Assembly: GCA_030035585.1 (NCBI GenBank) | Contig: CM057466.1 | Span: 56,923,233-56,987,232, forward strand | Direction of reading: 5' to 3' | From: Dugong dugon | Taxonomy: Eukaryota; Chordata; Mammalia; Sirenia; Dugongidae | DNA: 64,000 nucleotides | Shown here: positions 1 through 12,182 of the stretch, piece by piece | Position numbering within the stretch: position 1 is the first letter of the stretch | Layout of the letters: every line of letters begins with the position of its first letter | Made by a program: the position numbers and the translations under genes | Notes under the pieces: generated by a model | What the model was told of the DNA's origin: nothing | What the model saw: the letters and a program-made list of their open reading frames with translations, nothing else | Databases searched by the model: none

Positions 1-587
<587 letters not shown>

Positions 588-1830
588 GCCCGCGGCCACG
601 GGAAGCTGGGAGAGTCCACCACGGGCCTCACGTGACTTTTGTATTATTTTATCAAGCAGTCCAAACAGTGGCAAGTACGCTGACAGAACATTCCTCTGAT
701 GCGTTATTCCCGTGCCTTTATTTTGAAAGAGATGTATTTCCAAAGAGGCTCGCTCTGCCTTACCATCCGGTCCCTCATGAGAGAACGTGGAGCTCTTCCG
801 AGGAAAAGTCAGCACAGCCCAAGAGCACACTGTCCTCCCCTTGCCAGGACCCTGGTGCTGCACTCCCAGCCAGCCTGCCTCTGGGCTCACGACGGGATTT
901 GATGTCCGCTGAGCCACTTCTGGAAACCGGGACTGGGACTGGGGCCTTTCCTGCTAAGGAATGTTGAGAAAGATTTTTAGAAAAGGTTTTATGTGTGTTG
1001 TCCCAAATCATGTGCTTCGGGTCGATTTTGGTTATTCGTGAAATTCTTCGTACCTTGTCCACGTCCAGATTTCACATGCATTCATGGAGAAGATCATTTG
1101 AGGCCGTTTCTACACATCTCTGGAGGCTGAGTCCGTTCATGAGGTCTCGTGAAAAATATTACTCAGTTGACAAGACTGCATTATAACGTTAACATACACT
1201 GTGACTGAAATTTCTCAAAGTTCATATTGTGTGGCTGATCTGAAGTCGGTCAGAATTTGTAAACAGGGTAGCAGACAAGATATTTTTCTTCCATGTATAC
1301 AATCATTTTTTTAAAAAGTGCAATTTGCGTTGCAGCAATCCAGTGTTAAATCATTTGCATAAGATTTAACAACATTTTTTTATAATGAATGTAAACATTT
1401 TAACTTAATGGTACTTAAATAATTTAAAAGAAAAATGTTAACTTAGACATTCTTATGCTTCTTTTACAACTACATCCCATTTCTGTACTTCCAATTGTTA
1501 AAGAAAAATATTTCAAGAACAAATCTTCTCTCAGGAAAATTGCCTTTCTCCATTTGTTAAGAATTTTTATACAAGAACACCAGTATACCCCCTTTATTTT
1601 ACTGTGGAATATGTGCTGGAAAAATTGCAACAAAACTTAACTACCTAACAGATAACATTTGTAAATACTCTATGAGATATCTAGGCATCTTTAAACACTA
1701 TGATGAAGTCTGTATAGTGTGACTAACCCACAGGCAGGTTGGTTTACATGAATTTTTTTTTTAATGGGATGTCATATGGAAACCTATTTCACCAGAGTTT
1801 TAAAAATAAAAAGGGTATTGTTTTGTCTCT
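588..1830 (+). other. Candidate 3' UTR
   Basis: This AU-rich sequence follows the stop at 587. It contains no SINE, L1 or LTR copy, although such copies occur every kilobase or so elsewhere in the window. Many T/A-rich tracts and ATTTA-like stretches lie at 1280-1660. The end is placed ~20 nt after AATAAA (1805-1810), before a GT/T-rich stretch. Assignment as a UTR is inference from position and composition. Confidence 0.4.
1805..1810 (+). promoter_or_regulatory. Candidate polyadenylation signal AATAAA
   Basis: An AATAAA hexamer is followed within 15-40 nt by T/G-rich sequence (TATTGTTTTGTCTCTGT), the expected order of signal and downstream element. It is the best-placed such signal after the stop at 587. 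Confidence 0.4.
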
Positions 1831-2505
1831 GTACGGTGAGTTTCTTCATTTTAGTTTCAGTTTGTGGTTATAGACATTAATATAAAACAAGCCCATGCCT
1901 GAACGCTTTCCTTTCAAAGAATTGTTTTGGAGCATTTTATATGTTTGGCTTATGAAGTTGGCGCATGGAGTTAGGTATCAGTTAGGTATCACTTTCAGTT
2001 TGCATTGGGGACCATTTTTATAAGTGCAAAGGATCCCTTTTTTTACATGAAATTATCTGAGATTATAAGCATTCTGTTCAGGATCAACCCTTAATAACGT
2101 TTTAGAGAGTCCGAGGTTTCTTCCCTTGGGAAGGAAATCTACTCTGTGGCTCAGAAGCAGGACAACTTCCTTTCTATTCCCTCCCTTTTGTAAAGGGCCA
2201 TGAAGTCTCATTTAAAATTCACCTAAGTTAAGAACCTTGTACTCACTGGAAGGTATTTAGAAATTATTTGAGCAGTCTGTTTTTTCTTCATTGAGTAGAT
2301 TTCAGGAAATTGGGGCTATTTCACAGCATAAAGTGGTGGCATTTAATTTTGGCTTCCTGAGCATGTGACATTTTTTACTTCTTTTCATGCACTTAACTCC
2401 AGCCATTTTATGGGGTCCCTGAATCTTTCAAGAGAAGGGAAGTCTTCCTCAGTGATGGGGGGTGATGTTCACACATGTGCTGGTATCATATGGCGGGCAG
2501 GAATA
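1831..2505. other. Unassigned unique sequence
   Basis: AT-rich, with no repeat, splice-flanked frame or RNA gene recognised. A short tandem echo (GTTAGGTATCA twice) sits near 1971-1990. Confidence 0.4.
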
Positions 2506-2727
2506 ATGGTCAAGAGTGCTGGGCTTGGGGTCAGACCGTGTGGCTTCAAGTCCCAGCTGTGTCATGGGCTAGCATAGCTCTGTGACTCTGGGTAAATTTC
2601 TCAAGTCTCATCTTACTAATCTGTAAAATGAGGCAAATAGCAGATAGCTCATAGGATTAAGCGAGATAATCCATGGATAGTGTCTAGCACGGTTCCTGGC
2701 ACATAGTAAGCATTTAATAAGTGTGAA
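2506..2727 (+). repeat. MIR (ancient tRNA-derived SINE)
   Basis: Reads in MIR order: a GTGCTGGGCTTGGGGTCAGA-like head, 'caagtcccagctgtgtcat', 'tctgtaaaatgaggca', and a 'ctggcacatagtaagcattt' end. A nearly full-length sense copy. Confidence 0.85.
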
Positions 2728-4347
2728 GTTGACTTTGTGAAAGGGTAGCTGCTGTAACATGGGTGTTTTGAATAATGTATTACCTTCCGTGGAGTCTCAG
2801 ACATTGGTCTGTAGGTGTCTGATGTTCTTTTGTCACCTGTGCTGCTTGAACAATGCTGGGGAGAGTGAAATGAGAGCTTGTCCCTGACCCGGGGTTGGCA
2901 GACATGGAGGGAGGATGCCTGGGAGATACCAGTCTAAGTTGGACTGGTGGTGGTTTTAAAGAAGGGGGCTGGCTGACAGCAGGAGAAAATTATTATTCCC
3001 ACTAACTGAGTTATTTTTTCTGCCTTCTCTTTTGGTTCTCATCACTTCGCATGCTTTCTGGTGGGTTGGGAGTTGTTAGAATTCATATGCTTTGATTGGA
3101 AAACGGATTTGTCTTATTGGGGCTTCCAAATGATCTTTTTCCTTGGGAATGATCTCAAATACTGCTGCTTGCAATCCTAAGACATAATTAGGTTTGCTGC
3201 CTGTCCTCCACACCTTCTTTTTTTTTTTAGAACACAAAGTGGAAAGAATTCTAGCTTTCATGAAATAAATTACAAGGAGCAGAAGGAGGGCTGGGGGCTT
3301 CTTGTAGCCCATCCTAATACAAGGAACTCCACTAATCTGGGCTTTTTAAATGGTGACTTTCTTAACTATGCTTGTATAAAGCACAAATGTGATATTTTTT
3401 TTTCCAAATACACAATCTCAACACCCCCCTTCTAAATGTGACATACAAAAAACAAGTCCTTTCTCAATATGGAATGGATTTAAATATAGTTGCACCTCAG
3501 TTTAAAGAATCCTTAGACCCATTACCATGGGTTGCAGGATTTATGTCCCCTGTCACCCATGGCTGATTTTAGGCCATCTTATATAAGTGAAGGCTCTGTC
3601 TGGGGTCTCTCTTAAGGGTCACTTAATGTTTCCTGGTGCCTATGGGAGGGTCAGGAAAGCAGAGGCAGCCATTCATTTCTCCCTGCAAGTAAATTAACTT
3701 CTTGCTCATGGGAAATGTTTTCCCCAGTCCTTGGAAATTTAATGTAATTTCAGATCACAGATAAATGAGCTGCTGGGAGGGCAATGCAGTCAGTCTTTGG
3801 TGGCCATGCCAGATTCCAGACGACTTCCACTATGGTACAACGTGCTGGCTTCGGTGTGCTAAGTTCTCTCTATACCAGCATTGCCTGTGGGTCTGTGGGT
3901 CCCCGAGAATCTGAGAAGGGAATAATGGGTGTGTGTGTGGAGGGGGTGCTGGGTGGGTGGAGGGGCAGAGATCAAGCATTTATTCAGAATAAGGTAGCTC
4001 TGGTTAATCCAAATGTGTTTTGTTTCTCAGTTGAAATTATATTAACTCATTTTGGCGACACCAGTTTATCTCCTGTTGGTTGGAAGCTGTAATTGGCAGT
4101 CAGATATTAGTTTCATTATTTTAAGTGGGAAACTTCAATATGAATACATTTGCAAGACCAGATATTTCAAGACAGGGTCTGTGGGTAAGAGTTTGGTACC
4201 TACAGCTCTGGCCATTTGAGGTCTTGGGGTGAATTCTGTGCTGCTGAGCTTTCAACAGCTGGATTCGAAGCAGGCTGTTTTGCTTACGGTCTCTGGTTGG
4301 GGGATCACGGACAAGGGGGTAATAGATGTCTGTAGGCTGGGCTGAAT
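2728..4347. other. Unassigned sequence
   Basis: No repeat family or exon recognised. It holds short T runs (3218-3228, 3396-3404) and a G/T-rich patch at 3927-3965 only. Confidence 0.4.
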
Positions 4348-4545
4348 GAGTCCCTGGGTAGTGTAAGTTGTTAACACACTTGGCTGCTAACCAAAAGGTT
4401 GGAGGTTCAAGCCCACTCAGGGGCACCTTGGAGGAAAGACCTGGTGATCTACTTCTGAAAAATCAGCCCCTGAAAACCCTATGGAGAAGAGTTCTACTCT
4501 GACACATATGGGGGTCTCCATGAGTTGGAATTGCCTCGATGGGGC
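4348..4545 (+). mobile_element. AfroSINE-type SINE (RTE-mobilised), sense
   Basis: Starts GAGTCCCTGGGTAGTG and continues with a tRNA-like 'GCTGCTAACCAAAAGGTTGGAGG', a 'CACCTTGGAGGAAAGACCTGGTGATCTACTTCTG' middle and an ATGAGTTGGAAT end. This is the longer ~200-bp subtype, diverged in its last 20 bp. Confidence 0.85.
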
Positions 4546-4962
4546 CTTGGAAAGGAATCATTCTTTGCCTGGGGTTCTGTGGTGTCTTCAGTTGGTTCAA
4601 CTATAAGATACAGGTAGACTGAAAGCCTAAATAAGTTCCCAGGGGACTTTGGGTAGATAATGGTTGATAGTTCCAAATAGCTTTTAAAGGAAACTTAGGA
4701 TGCTGCAGGTGTGTGTCAAACCTTTGAAGCTCACGTCAGAGAAAACATCTGTGCTTCCCACTGAGTCTTCTACAGCGTCCCCAAAATCTGCATCAGAGAC
4801 GTAGTGTGACAACTGGCACCTCACTGTTGTCATCCCTGCTTGGTAGCTGGCCCAAAGAAGTGGCTGTTACACAATTGATGTCACTCTTTTAGTTGAAGAG
4901 ATACTTGTTTTGCATAGTGACTTTTTTTTTTTCAAAGATGGTTTTAAAAATGACTTACGCAC

Positions 4963-5156
4963 TGGCTGTCAATTCAATTCCAACTCATACAGACCCTATA
5001 GGACAGGGTAGAACTGCCCCACAGGCTTTCCAAGGCTGTAAATCTTTATGGAAGCAGACTGCCACATCTTTCTCCTGTGGAGTGGCTGGTGGGTTCGAAC
5101 TACCGACCTTTCGGGTAGCAGCTGAGCGCTTTAACCACTGTGCCACCAGGGCTCCT
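4963..5156 (-). mobile_element. AfroSINE-type SINE, antisense
   Basis: On the - strand it begins AGGAGCCCTGGTGGCACAGTGG and ends in the shared RTE-type 3' end (ATTGGAATTGAATTGACAGCC). It contains the 'GCAGTCTGCTTCC.TAAAGATTTACAGCC' insert subtype. Confidence 0.9.
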
Positions 5157-5614
5157 TTAATGTTAAAGAATGTTTGTATATATACACACAGACACATATA
5201 TATTGTATATATCTTTTCCATAGAATTACATGAACATGAAGAAATAGGTGAATGGTTACAAAGTAGGTTGGGAATGTGGGGTCCAGCCAGGAAGGCAGGC
5301 CGGGAAGCTTTATACTGACCGGACAAGGGAAGAGAATCTCGCAGGAAGGAGGAGGATGGGAGCAACTGCACAACACAGCACTTTTACAATGACGTTTGTG
5401 CGTTTATGTAAAATTGTGTCTATGTGTGGGTATTTGCATCAAGAAACCAAAAAGATTTTAAAATGTGGATAACCTACCCCGGATGAAATAAAGTTTCTGG
5501 TATGATTCTAAAACAAACAAAAAGATTAAAGAATGTTTAATTGGTAGAAGGGCCTATATTTCAGTTATCAGTGGTCCCCTCTGGTAAAATTATCATCTAG
5601 ATAGATAGTCTATA
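5157..5614. other. Unassigned sequence with a short TA/CA tract
   Basis: A TATATACACACAGACACATATATATTG-type simple tract lies at about 5177-5210. Nothing else is recognised. Confidence 0.4.
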
Positions 5615-5712
5615 GCTTTTGGGCAAGTCATTTTGTCTCTCTGGACCTCAGTCTTCCCATCTATAAAATGGAGAAATCAAGTGATATGGTCTCAAAGTTC
5701 CCTTCCACCTGC
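5615..5712 (+). repeat. MIR fragment, sense
   Basis: Core 'gggcaagtcattttgtctctctggacctcagtcttcc' followed by 'tctataaaatggagaaat'. Truncated at both ends. Confidence 0.7.
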
Positions 5713-5734
5713 ATTTGCTTCTCACAGTCCTAGG

Positions 5735-6303
5735 GGCTGATTATATGCAATGAAGTGATGGTGGCCTATGGCCTGGTCTGGGCTCTCAGAGCTTGAGGGG
5801 CCTCCAAGGGTCCCTCCATGACTAGGGGAAGCTGATGGATTGGAATCTCCTTGTAGCCCTCTTCCTGTTTGCTCACCACCTCAGGTTCTGGTCTACGGGG
5901 GCCAAGCCCTCCTGTAGCCTTGGGCCACAGAGGGTGAGAGTCCTGGTCATATTCATGAACACGGGCTTGGTAAGAGGTGCCCTGGCCCCTAATGCTAAAC
6001 TCGCTTGGTCTCTGGCCCCTGATACAAAATTTATACAGTGATACGGACCCAGACCGGAAAATGGAAAAGTCTGCTGCAGAGCAGCCCACAGAACAAGGAA
6101 AAAACAGCTTTGCTTTGCTTGGCCCATGGCTTCAATATCTTGTAGTTGTTTTTTTTTTTTTTTATTTCTTGGGAACAACCAACTTTTCATTGTTGCTTGC
6201 CTCCTTGTGTCTTGTCTTTAGCTATTACAGTTTTCCTCTCTGTCTCCCTACTCCCTGGGTTTTACATTTATTTTTGTAAATTCTGTCCCCCTAATGTGCT
6301 AAG
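5735..6303. other. Unassigned sequence, GC-richer then T-rich
   Basis: GC-moderate to ~6110, with a loosely repeated CTGGCCCCT(A/G)AT motif at about 5981-6018, then a T13-15 run near 6150. No repeat family or exon identified. Confidence 0.35.
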
Positions 6304-6488
6304 GGAGCCCTGGTGGTGCAGTGGTTAAGAGCTTATCTGCTAACGAAAAGGTTGGCAGTTCAAATTCACCAACTGTTCAAATTCACCAACCGTTCTTTGG
6401 AAACACTATGGGGCAGTTCTACTCTGTCCTGTAGGGTCGCTATGAGTCAGAATCAACTCAATGGCAACTGGTGTGGTTTTGTTTTTTT
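6304..6488 (+). mobile_element. AfroSINE-type SINE with internal 17-bp duplication
   Basis: Begins GGAGCCCTGGTGGTGCAGTG and ends ATGAGTCAGAATCAACTCA plus a GTGGTTTTGTTTTTTT tail. GTTCAAATTCACCAAC is duplicated in tandem at 6358-6374 and 6375-6391, exactly over the tRNA-like B-box region. Confidence 0.93.
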
Positions 6489-6509
6489 GAACATCCTAAG
6501 ACTGACCTA

Positions 6510-6772
6510 AAATAATAAAGCAAATATTTATATAGTGCTTACTATGGGCTAGTTTCTATATGAAGTGCATCATATATATCAGTTTATCTAATCCTCATCA
6601 GAAGTCTATGAGATAGTACTATTCTCCTTTCACAGACGTGGCTACCAAGGCACAGAGAGGTTAAGTAACTTGCCCAAGGTCACACAGTGGCAGAGCTGGC
6701 TGGGATTTGAGCCCAGACAGTCTGGTCCTGGATCACATGCCCTTAAATCACTACACCATATTGTCTTTCAAC
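6510..6772 (-). repeat. MIR, antisense, near full length
   Basis: Shows the antisense MIR landmarks 'atagtgcttactatgggct', 'acagagaggttaagtaacttgcccaaggtcacacag' and a 'gggatttgagcccagacagtctgg' head, ending with 'aatcactacaccatattgtct'. Confidence 0.9.
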
Positions 6773-6850
6773 CTGATTCAATGGTGAAGAAATTGAAGAA
6801 CACAAAAGGGAAGCCAGCACTCTGAGATCTGTGGCCTTTCTCTTTTCCCT

Positions 6851-7002
6851 ACCTGTTGTTGTCAAGTCGATTCTGATTCATAGTGATCCTATAGGACAGA
6901 GTAGAACTGCCCCATAAGGTTTCCGAGGAGCGGCTGGTGGGTTCGAACTGCCAACCTTTTGGTTAGCAGCCGAGCTCTTAACCACTGTGCCACCAGGGCT
7001 CC
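6851..7002 (-). mobile_element. AfroSINE-type SINE, antisense, with TSD
   Basis: A complete ~150-bp SINE flanked by an 11-bp target-site duplication CTCTTTTCCCT (6840-6850 and 7003-7013), so both boundaries are exact. Confidence 0.95.
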
Positions 7003-7232
7003 CTCTTTTCCCTGCATCTTAGAAATACACAACTGTGATTTGAAACACAGATAAGCTTCTGTGAAATGTAAACTATATCAACTTCTAGTTATGTGTTTCT
7101 TTAGAATCGACAAGATAAGTACGTACCTGTAAGCTGGGAAGTGGTGAGTTTGGTGGGGAAGTGCTGGCCAGCAGTGCTATCGTTGAGCAATTTATTTCTT
7201 TCATGTAACTTCAAGTAAGGCTTCTTATGCTC

Positions 7233-7432
7233 TGTTGTTGTCAGTTGCTGTCAAATCGATTCTGACCGACCCCAGGTGACAGAGTAGAGCTGCCTCGGAG
7301 GGTTTTCTTGGCTGTACTCTTTACGGAATCAGATTGCCAGGTCTTTCTCCCAAGGATCTGCTGGATGGGTTCTAACTGCCAACCTTTGGGTTAGCAGCCA
7401 AGTGCTTAACTTTTGGACCACTGTAGTTCTCT
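7233..7432 (-). mobile_element. AfroSINE-type SINE, antisense, diverged
   Basis: Ends with 'ttgttgtcagttgctgtcaaatcgattctgac' at the left and a tRNA-like 'ccaacctttgggttagcagccaagtgcttaac' head at the right. Several substitutions suggest an older copy. Confidence 0.85.
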
Positions 7433-7712
7433 TACTTTACCTCGCTCAAAAGATTAGGGTAAAGCATTTTTAAAAGTGTAAAAAGCTGGTGAAATGATTA
7501 ATAGAGGTTAAAACTGAACACCAGAGAGAACAAGGAATACCGCATATGGGGTAAAATCCTTTCATTGTGCCAAATAATGAATTTTTTTCAGGAAGACTTG
7601 CACAAAGTTTTGGCAGTGGAGTCTTAGGCTTTATCTTTTTCACTAAGTGTTCGTTACTGCTTACATCATTGTTGCTATTATTGTTTTGTTAAGTGTGCAT
7701 TATCAGTGATGC

Positions 7713-7855
7713 TGTGTGTCAGGGGCTCTCAAACTTCCATGGGCATGAGAATCACACACAGTGCTTGCTAAAATTGTGGAGTCCCTAGCTCCTTTTCCAG
7801 AGCATCTGCTTCTGTCGGGTCTATATAAGGCTAAGGAATCTATATATTTTTTGGG
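7713..7855 (+). mobile_element. MER5A-like hAT DNA-transposon remnant
   Basis: 'ggggctctcaaacttccatgggcatgagaatcac' matches the MER5A terminus. The following 'cttgctaaaattgtggagtccc' and 'gagcatctgcttctgtcgggtc' keep the family's order. It is non-autonomous and the right end is lost. Confidence 0.75.
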
Positions 7856-7861
7856 CCTTTG

Positions 7862-8636
7862 CATTAGTTAAAATTTCTCAAGTACAAAATTCAAGAGTTA
7901 TAAATTGCAATATAGTGAAAAATAATTGTCCTCATCTCTGTACCCCATCCATTCACTTCTCCTCCCCAGATGTAACCTCTTATTTCCTGTATTGATTATA
8001 TGCATTGATTATTGATGAACATACAAGCATAAATATGTATGTATGTGTGTATATGTGCGCATACATATGTGTATATATTCCATTTTTTAAACAAGTGGTA
8101 GCATACGATACGCATTGTTTTGTATTTTGATTTTTTTCACTTAGTATATGTGGTATTCAATCAGTGCCCTACTGAAGGACATTTGTTTCAAATCCTTTGC
8201 TATTCAAGCAGTGCTGCAATTAATATCCCGTGTCTGTCATTTCGCACATATGTAAAGTTATCTATAAGATAAATTTCTAGAAGTGACATTGCAGAGTGAA
8301 GGGATATCTCTGCTTTTACATTTGATTGATATTGCCAAATTACTCTCCACAGAGGTTGTCCCATTTTGCACTCCTACGGGTAATGTCCTAGAGTTCTTCC
8401 TTAATCAAATAAATGATTCTGTAGTCAGACTTCCTGATCTTTGTTTATTTCGTATCTCTGAGCTTTGTTTTGCATCTGTCGTACTGTGGATGAAGTTGGA
8501 CATCTTTTCCTATGATTAAGATCCATCTGTAGTTCCTTTTATGTGAACTCTTTGCCCACCTCTGTTCATATTCTTTGTCTATTTTTTCTATTGAGTTATT
8601 GATCTCATTGATGTGAGAAGTTCTTTATATATTAAG
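7862..8636 (-). mobile_element. Ancient L1 (L1M-type) 3' region, antisense, left part
   Basis: Classic antisense L1M 3'-region wording: 'cacttagtatatgtggtattc', 'agcagtgctgcaattaat', 'ctagaagtgacattgcagagtgaagg', 'ccaaattactctccacagaggttgtcccattttgcactcc'. It is interrupted at 8636 by an LTR and resumes at 9137. Confidence 0.8.
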
Positions 8637-9131
8637 TGTCATAGACTGAATTGTGTCCCCGCAAAATATCTGTCAACTTGGCTAAGTCATGATTCCCAGT
8701 ATTGTATGATTGTTTACCATTTTGTCATCTGCTGTGATTTCCCTGTGTGTTGTAAATTCTATCAGTATCATGTAATAAAATGAATTAGCAGCAGTTATAT
8801 TGATGAGGTCTACAAGATTAGATAGTGTCTTAAGTCAATCTCTTTTGAGATATAAAAGAGAGAAGCGAGCAGAGAGACTGGGGAACCTCTTACTACCAAG
8901 AATACAGCATCCTTTGGACCTGAGGTTCTTGCCCTGAGATGCTCCCAGACCAAGGGAAGACTGATGACAAGGACCTTCCTCCAGAGCTGACAGAGAGAGA
9001 AAGCCTTCCCCTGGAGCCGGCACCCTGAATTCGGACATCTACCCTACTGGACTGTGAGAGAATAAACTTCTCTTTGTTAAAGCCATCCACTTGTGGTATT
9101 TCTGTTACAGCAGCACTAGATGACTAAGTCA
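8637..9131 (+). mobile_element. Solo LTR, ERVL-MaLR type, with perfect TSD
   Basis: Opens TGTCATAGACTGAATTGTGTCCCC and closes GACTAAGTCA, with 'aataaacttctctttgttaaagcc' before the end. This is the MaLR (MLT1/MST-like) plan. The 5-bp duplication TTAAG flanks it (8632-8636, 9132-9136). No internal viral sequence is present, so it is a solo LTR inside an older L1. The exact subfamily is not known and may be lineage-specific. Confidence 0.85.
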
Positions 9132-10085
9132 TTAAGGAAACTAGTTCTTTGTATGAAATATACTTTAAAATATTTATTACTGGGTTTTCTTTTGACTTTA
9201 AAAAAAATCATGATGGTCTTTTTTTAAAAAAGGTAATTCAATTTATCAGTCTTTTATGGTTTCAGAGTTTTGTATACTACTTAGAAAAGTCTTCCTCACT
9301 GTTAAGATTATTTTTAAAAATTCCGTGGTTTCTCCTAGTACTTTTATGGCTTTATTTTCAAGGTTCACATTTTTTCTGTCTAGAATTTGTGTTGTTGTAA
9401 ACTTATTGTTTTTCCAAATGGCAACCTAATTGTCCCAGCATCATTTACTAAATAATTCATTTCCCTCCCACTGATTCAAAATGAAAATTAAAATATATAT
9501 CAATTATCATATGTATATGTAGTCTTATATAAATTTGTATGTGTATGAATACATTTAACATAAAATTTTATATATATTTGGGTCTACTTCTGGATTTTCT
9601 ATTCTGTACCAATCATCAGTTTATTTTTATTCCAGCACTATATAGCTTTATTATACTTTGCCATATATTTTAATATTTAGAGGGCTTTTCATTAATCTTA
9701 TTTTTAAAGGAATTTGATCACTATTTTTGCTTTTATTTTTCCATATGAACTTTAGATTCAGCTTGTTTAGTTAAAAAAATCCTGTTGGTATTTTTACTGG
9801 AATCCTGTTAAAATGTTGGATTAATGTAGGGAAAATTAATATCTTTATTTTGTTAAGTCTTCATGTCCAAGGTGAAGTATGTCTTTTCATTTGTTTAAAT
9901 CTGTTTCTGTGTCCCTCATTAGAGTTTGAAACTTTTCTTCCGATAGATCTTGCATGTATCTGGTTAACTTTATTCCTAGCTGTTTCATCCTTTTTGATGT
10001 TAGTATGACCCATCATACCAACTTGGTTGTTATGTATGTTAAGAGTGTATTAAGCTTGTTTCCCAGAACTGTCCTCAATTCTCCT
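9132..10085 (-). mobile_element. Ancient L1 (L1M-type), antisense, right part
   Basis: Continuation of the interrupted L1: 'ttaatatctttattttgttaagtc', 'ctcattagagtttgaaac', 'gatcttgcatgtatctggttaactttattcctag'. Heavily diverged and very AT-rich. Confidence 0.65.
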
Positions 10086-10224
10086 ATCTTTTTTTTCAGT
10101 CAATTCTCTTGCATTTTCTGGGGAAATGGGCAGTTTCTATTTGCATCGCCCGGTGGGTTGAGTGTTGGAGGGAAACACTGCTCTTGGTGATGTCTCAGGA
10201 GCTACGCACTCTCGTGATGCGCAT

Positions 10225-10360
10225 ATTCACTTGCATCATGGATTCATGTAACTTTAGGGATGGAAGGGACCTAGCTGAGGTCCACCTGAGGAAACTGAGT
10301 CTCGGAGAGGTGAAGTGCTGGCTGCACAGTATAGAACCCGGGTTTCCAGACTCTTGGCAC
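10225..10360 (-). repeat. MIR-like ancient SINE fragment
   Basis: 'ggaagggacctagctgaggtc', 'ctgaggaaactgagtctcggagaggtgaag' and 'acccgggtttccagactcttgg' follow the order of antisense MIR-class elements. The subfamily is uncertain. Confidence 0.5.
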
Positions 10361-10399
10361 AGTGGCCTCAGCTCTGGGCTTGGCTGAGAGGTCACTGAA

Positions 10400-11487
10400 T
10401 GAAATTTGAGAACCAAACACTGTGAGCAAAAGCTTGGCCTTTGGCAGAGGCTAGTAACTTCTTACTACTCTGAGTATTGCTTCATTAATCGGTTTAGGAA
10501 TTAATAAGATACTGAGACTTGGGCCAACACTGTCTTTTCAAAGACTGCACACGTCCCCAAACACCAGCTCTGAGTTACCTCCAGGGAGTAGCACAAATGA
10601 ACGCTGGCCTCCAGTGAATCATCAGACTTCATTTGCTGGAATAAATGAAAGCTTTGTGAGAGCAGGAAATCAGGACAACACCTACAGTTGCTAAACCAAA
10701 CAGCTTCTGTTTCTGAGTCCCTGGAGACCAGTTATCACCAAATGGAAGATACACTTGGCAAAGTTTCTGCAGGCTTCAGAGCTTGTAAATAAGAGGCTGT
10801 ATTCTGCATGCTCCTCTGTTGTTGAATCTGGCTCCAATAATAGGCTGGGCAATGACCAGTGGCTGGACTGGTCGAGAGGAAACCTGCAGGGATGACTCCA
10901 CTGGAATGAACTTTGTAATCCCACTATCCTTAATTCAGAGCACCCTAAGTTTTGAGAACATGAAGCATTGTATTCATGAAAATCATGTTGTGGGCACTTG
11001 CTGTAGTTTATAAAGCCATACCAAATGCAAACTGGTCTGTGTGGAGTACATTGGAATAGATTACACAATAAATAACATGTCTAGCTCTTATCCTTTTTAC
11101 TCTTTCTTACACTCTTAATATTCTTTAAGCTTTTACCTCCTTTTTGTGGTTTTGTTTATTCTATTCTTCCATTTAGTCTATAATAAAAATTTTGGACTCT
11201 GACACCCCTAGATTCAGTGGTATAATTTCCAGCTGGGTCCTTGCAGGAGAAATTCCAGGAGGTGACTCCTGATTCTTTACAGATGGGTGAGAGACACTTT
11301 CATTTTGAAACTAACCACAAGGAGCCTCTGAGTGGTGGCTGCACCTTGGATTAGGGCAGTGGAGGGAGCTGCCCCCTAGTTCAGGCTGCTTTCCTTGACC
11401 TCTTTGAAGCATTTGGAATTGTGGCCCACTCCATCTTTCTTGAAATGCTCTCTCCCTTTTCTCTCATGACGTTATAGATAAATCAAG
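10400..11487. other. Unassigned sequence
   Basis: No repeat, RNA gene or convincing exon. Frames up to ~125 codons at 10691-11068 (-) lack splice context or codon bias and look random. Confidence 0.4.
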
Positions 11488-11610
11488 AGTTTGATGAAGT
11501 GGAAAGACTTTGGCCTTTGGAGTCATGCAAATAATGGGTTTGAATCCTGGCTCAGCACACTTCAGCTCCGAGGCCTTGAACAAGTTAGTTATGTAATCTC
11601 TCCATCCCGG
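11488..11610 (+). repeat. MIR 5' half, sense
   Basis: 'gtggaaagactttggcctttggagtcatgcaaa', 'ggtttgaatcctggctca' and 'ccttgaacaagttagtta' match the MIR head and core. Confidence 0.75.
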
Positions 11611-11743
11611 AAAGGAGAGCAATATGACCCACCTCATATCCCAGTCACCCAGCCTCGAAGCCGTACTCAGATTCAGCTCTGTGAGGGTAGGAGACACATT
11701 TTATAATCCCAGGCAAGGTGCTAGCACGTGCCTTTCATGAGAT

Positions 11744-12182
11744 TGTTGTCGTTGTTAGTTGCCATCCAGTTGGCTCTGACTCATGGTGACCCTATGTACA
11801 CCAGAACAAATTGTTGCCTGGTCCTGCGCCATATTAATGATGATTTTATGCTTGAATCTGTTGTTGCGGCCATTGTGTATTCTGAATGTCTTCCAAGTTA
11901 GAGGCTCATCTTCCAGCACTGTATCGGACTGCGTTCTATTGTGATCCATAAGGTTTTTTTAAGTTAATTAATTACTTTTTTTGTGACCCCATAAAGTTTT
12001 TATTGGTTCATTTTCGGAAGTAGATCGCCAGGCCTTTCTTCCTAGTTTGTCTTAGTCTGGAAGCTCCACTGAAACTGGTCTATCATGGATGACCCTGCTG
12101 GTATTTGAAATACCGGTGGCATAGCTTCCAGCATTATAGCAACGTGCAAGCCACCACAGCATGACAAACTGACAGGTGGTGG
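11744..12182 (-). mobile_element. Non-autonomous RTE element (RTE-N), antisense, with TSD
   Basis: A 439-bp element flanked by a perfect 11-bp duplication TTTCATGAGAT (11733-11743, 12183-12193). Its 3' end (left) reads 'gttgttagttgccatccagttggctctgactcatggtgacc', as at the RTE LINE end. Then come an RTE-type 'cctggtcctgcgccat' block, a 'gatccataaggttttt' block, and a SINE-like head with 'agcaacgtgcaagccaccacag'. No coding capacity. Confidence 0.9.

Noticed and set aside
6304..6400. tRNA genes at SINE heads
   Set aside because: The heads have degenerate A/B-box words but are followed by the SINE body and do not fold as full tRNA cloverleaves.
11744..12182. Treating the RTE-N element as a truncated coding LINE
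   Set aside because: It has a SINE-like head and an exact TSD on both sides with no ORF2 sequence, so it is a complete non-autonomous element.
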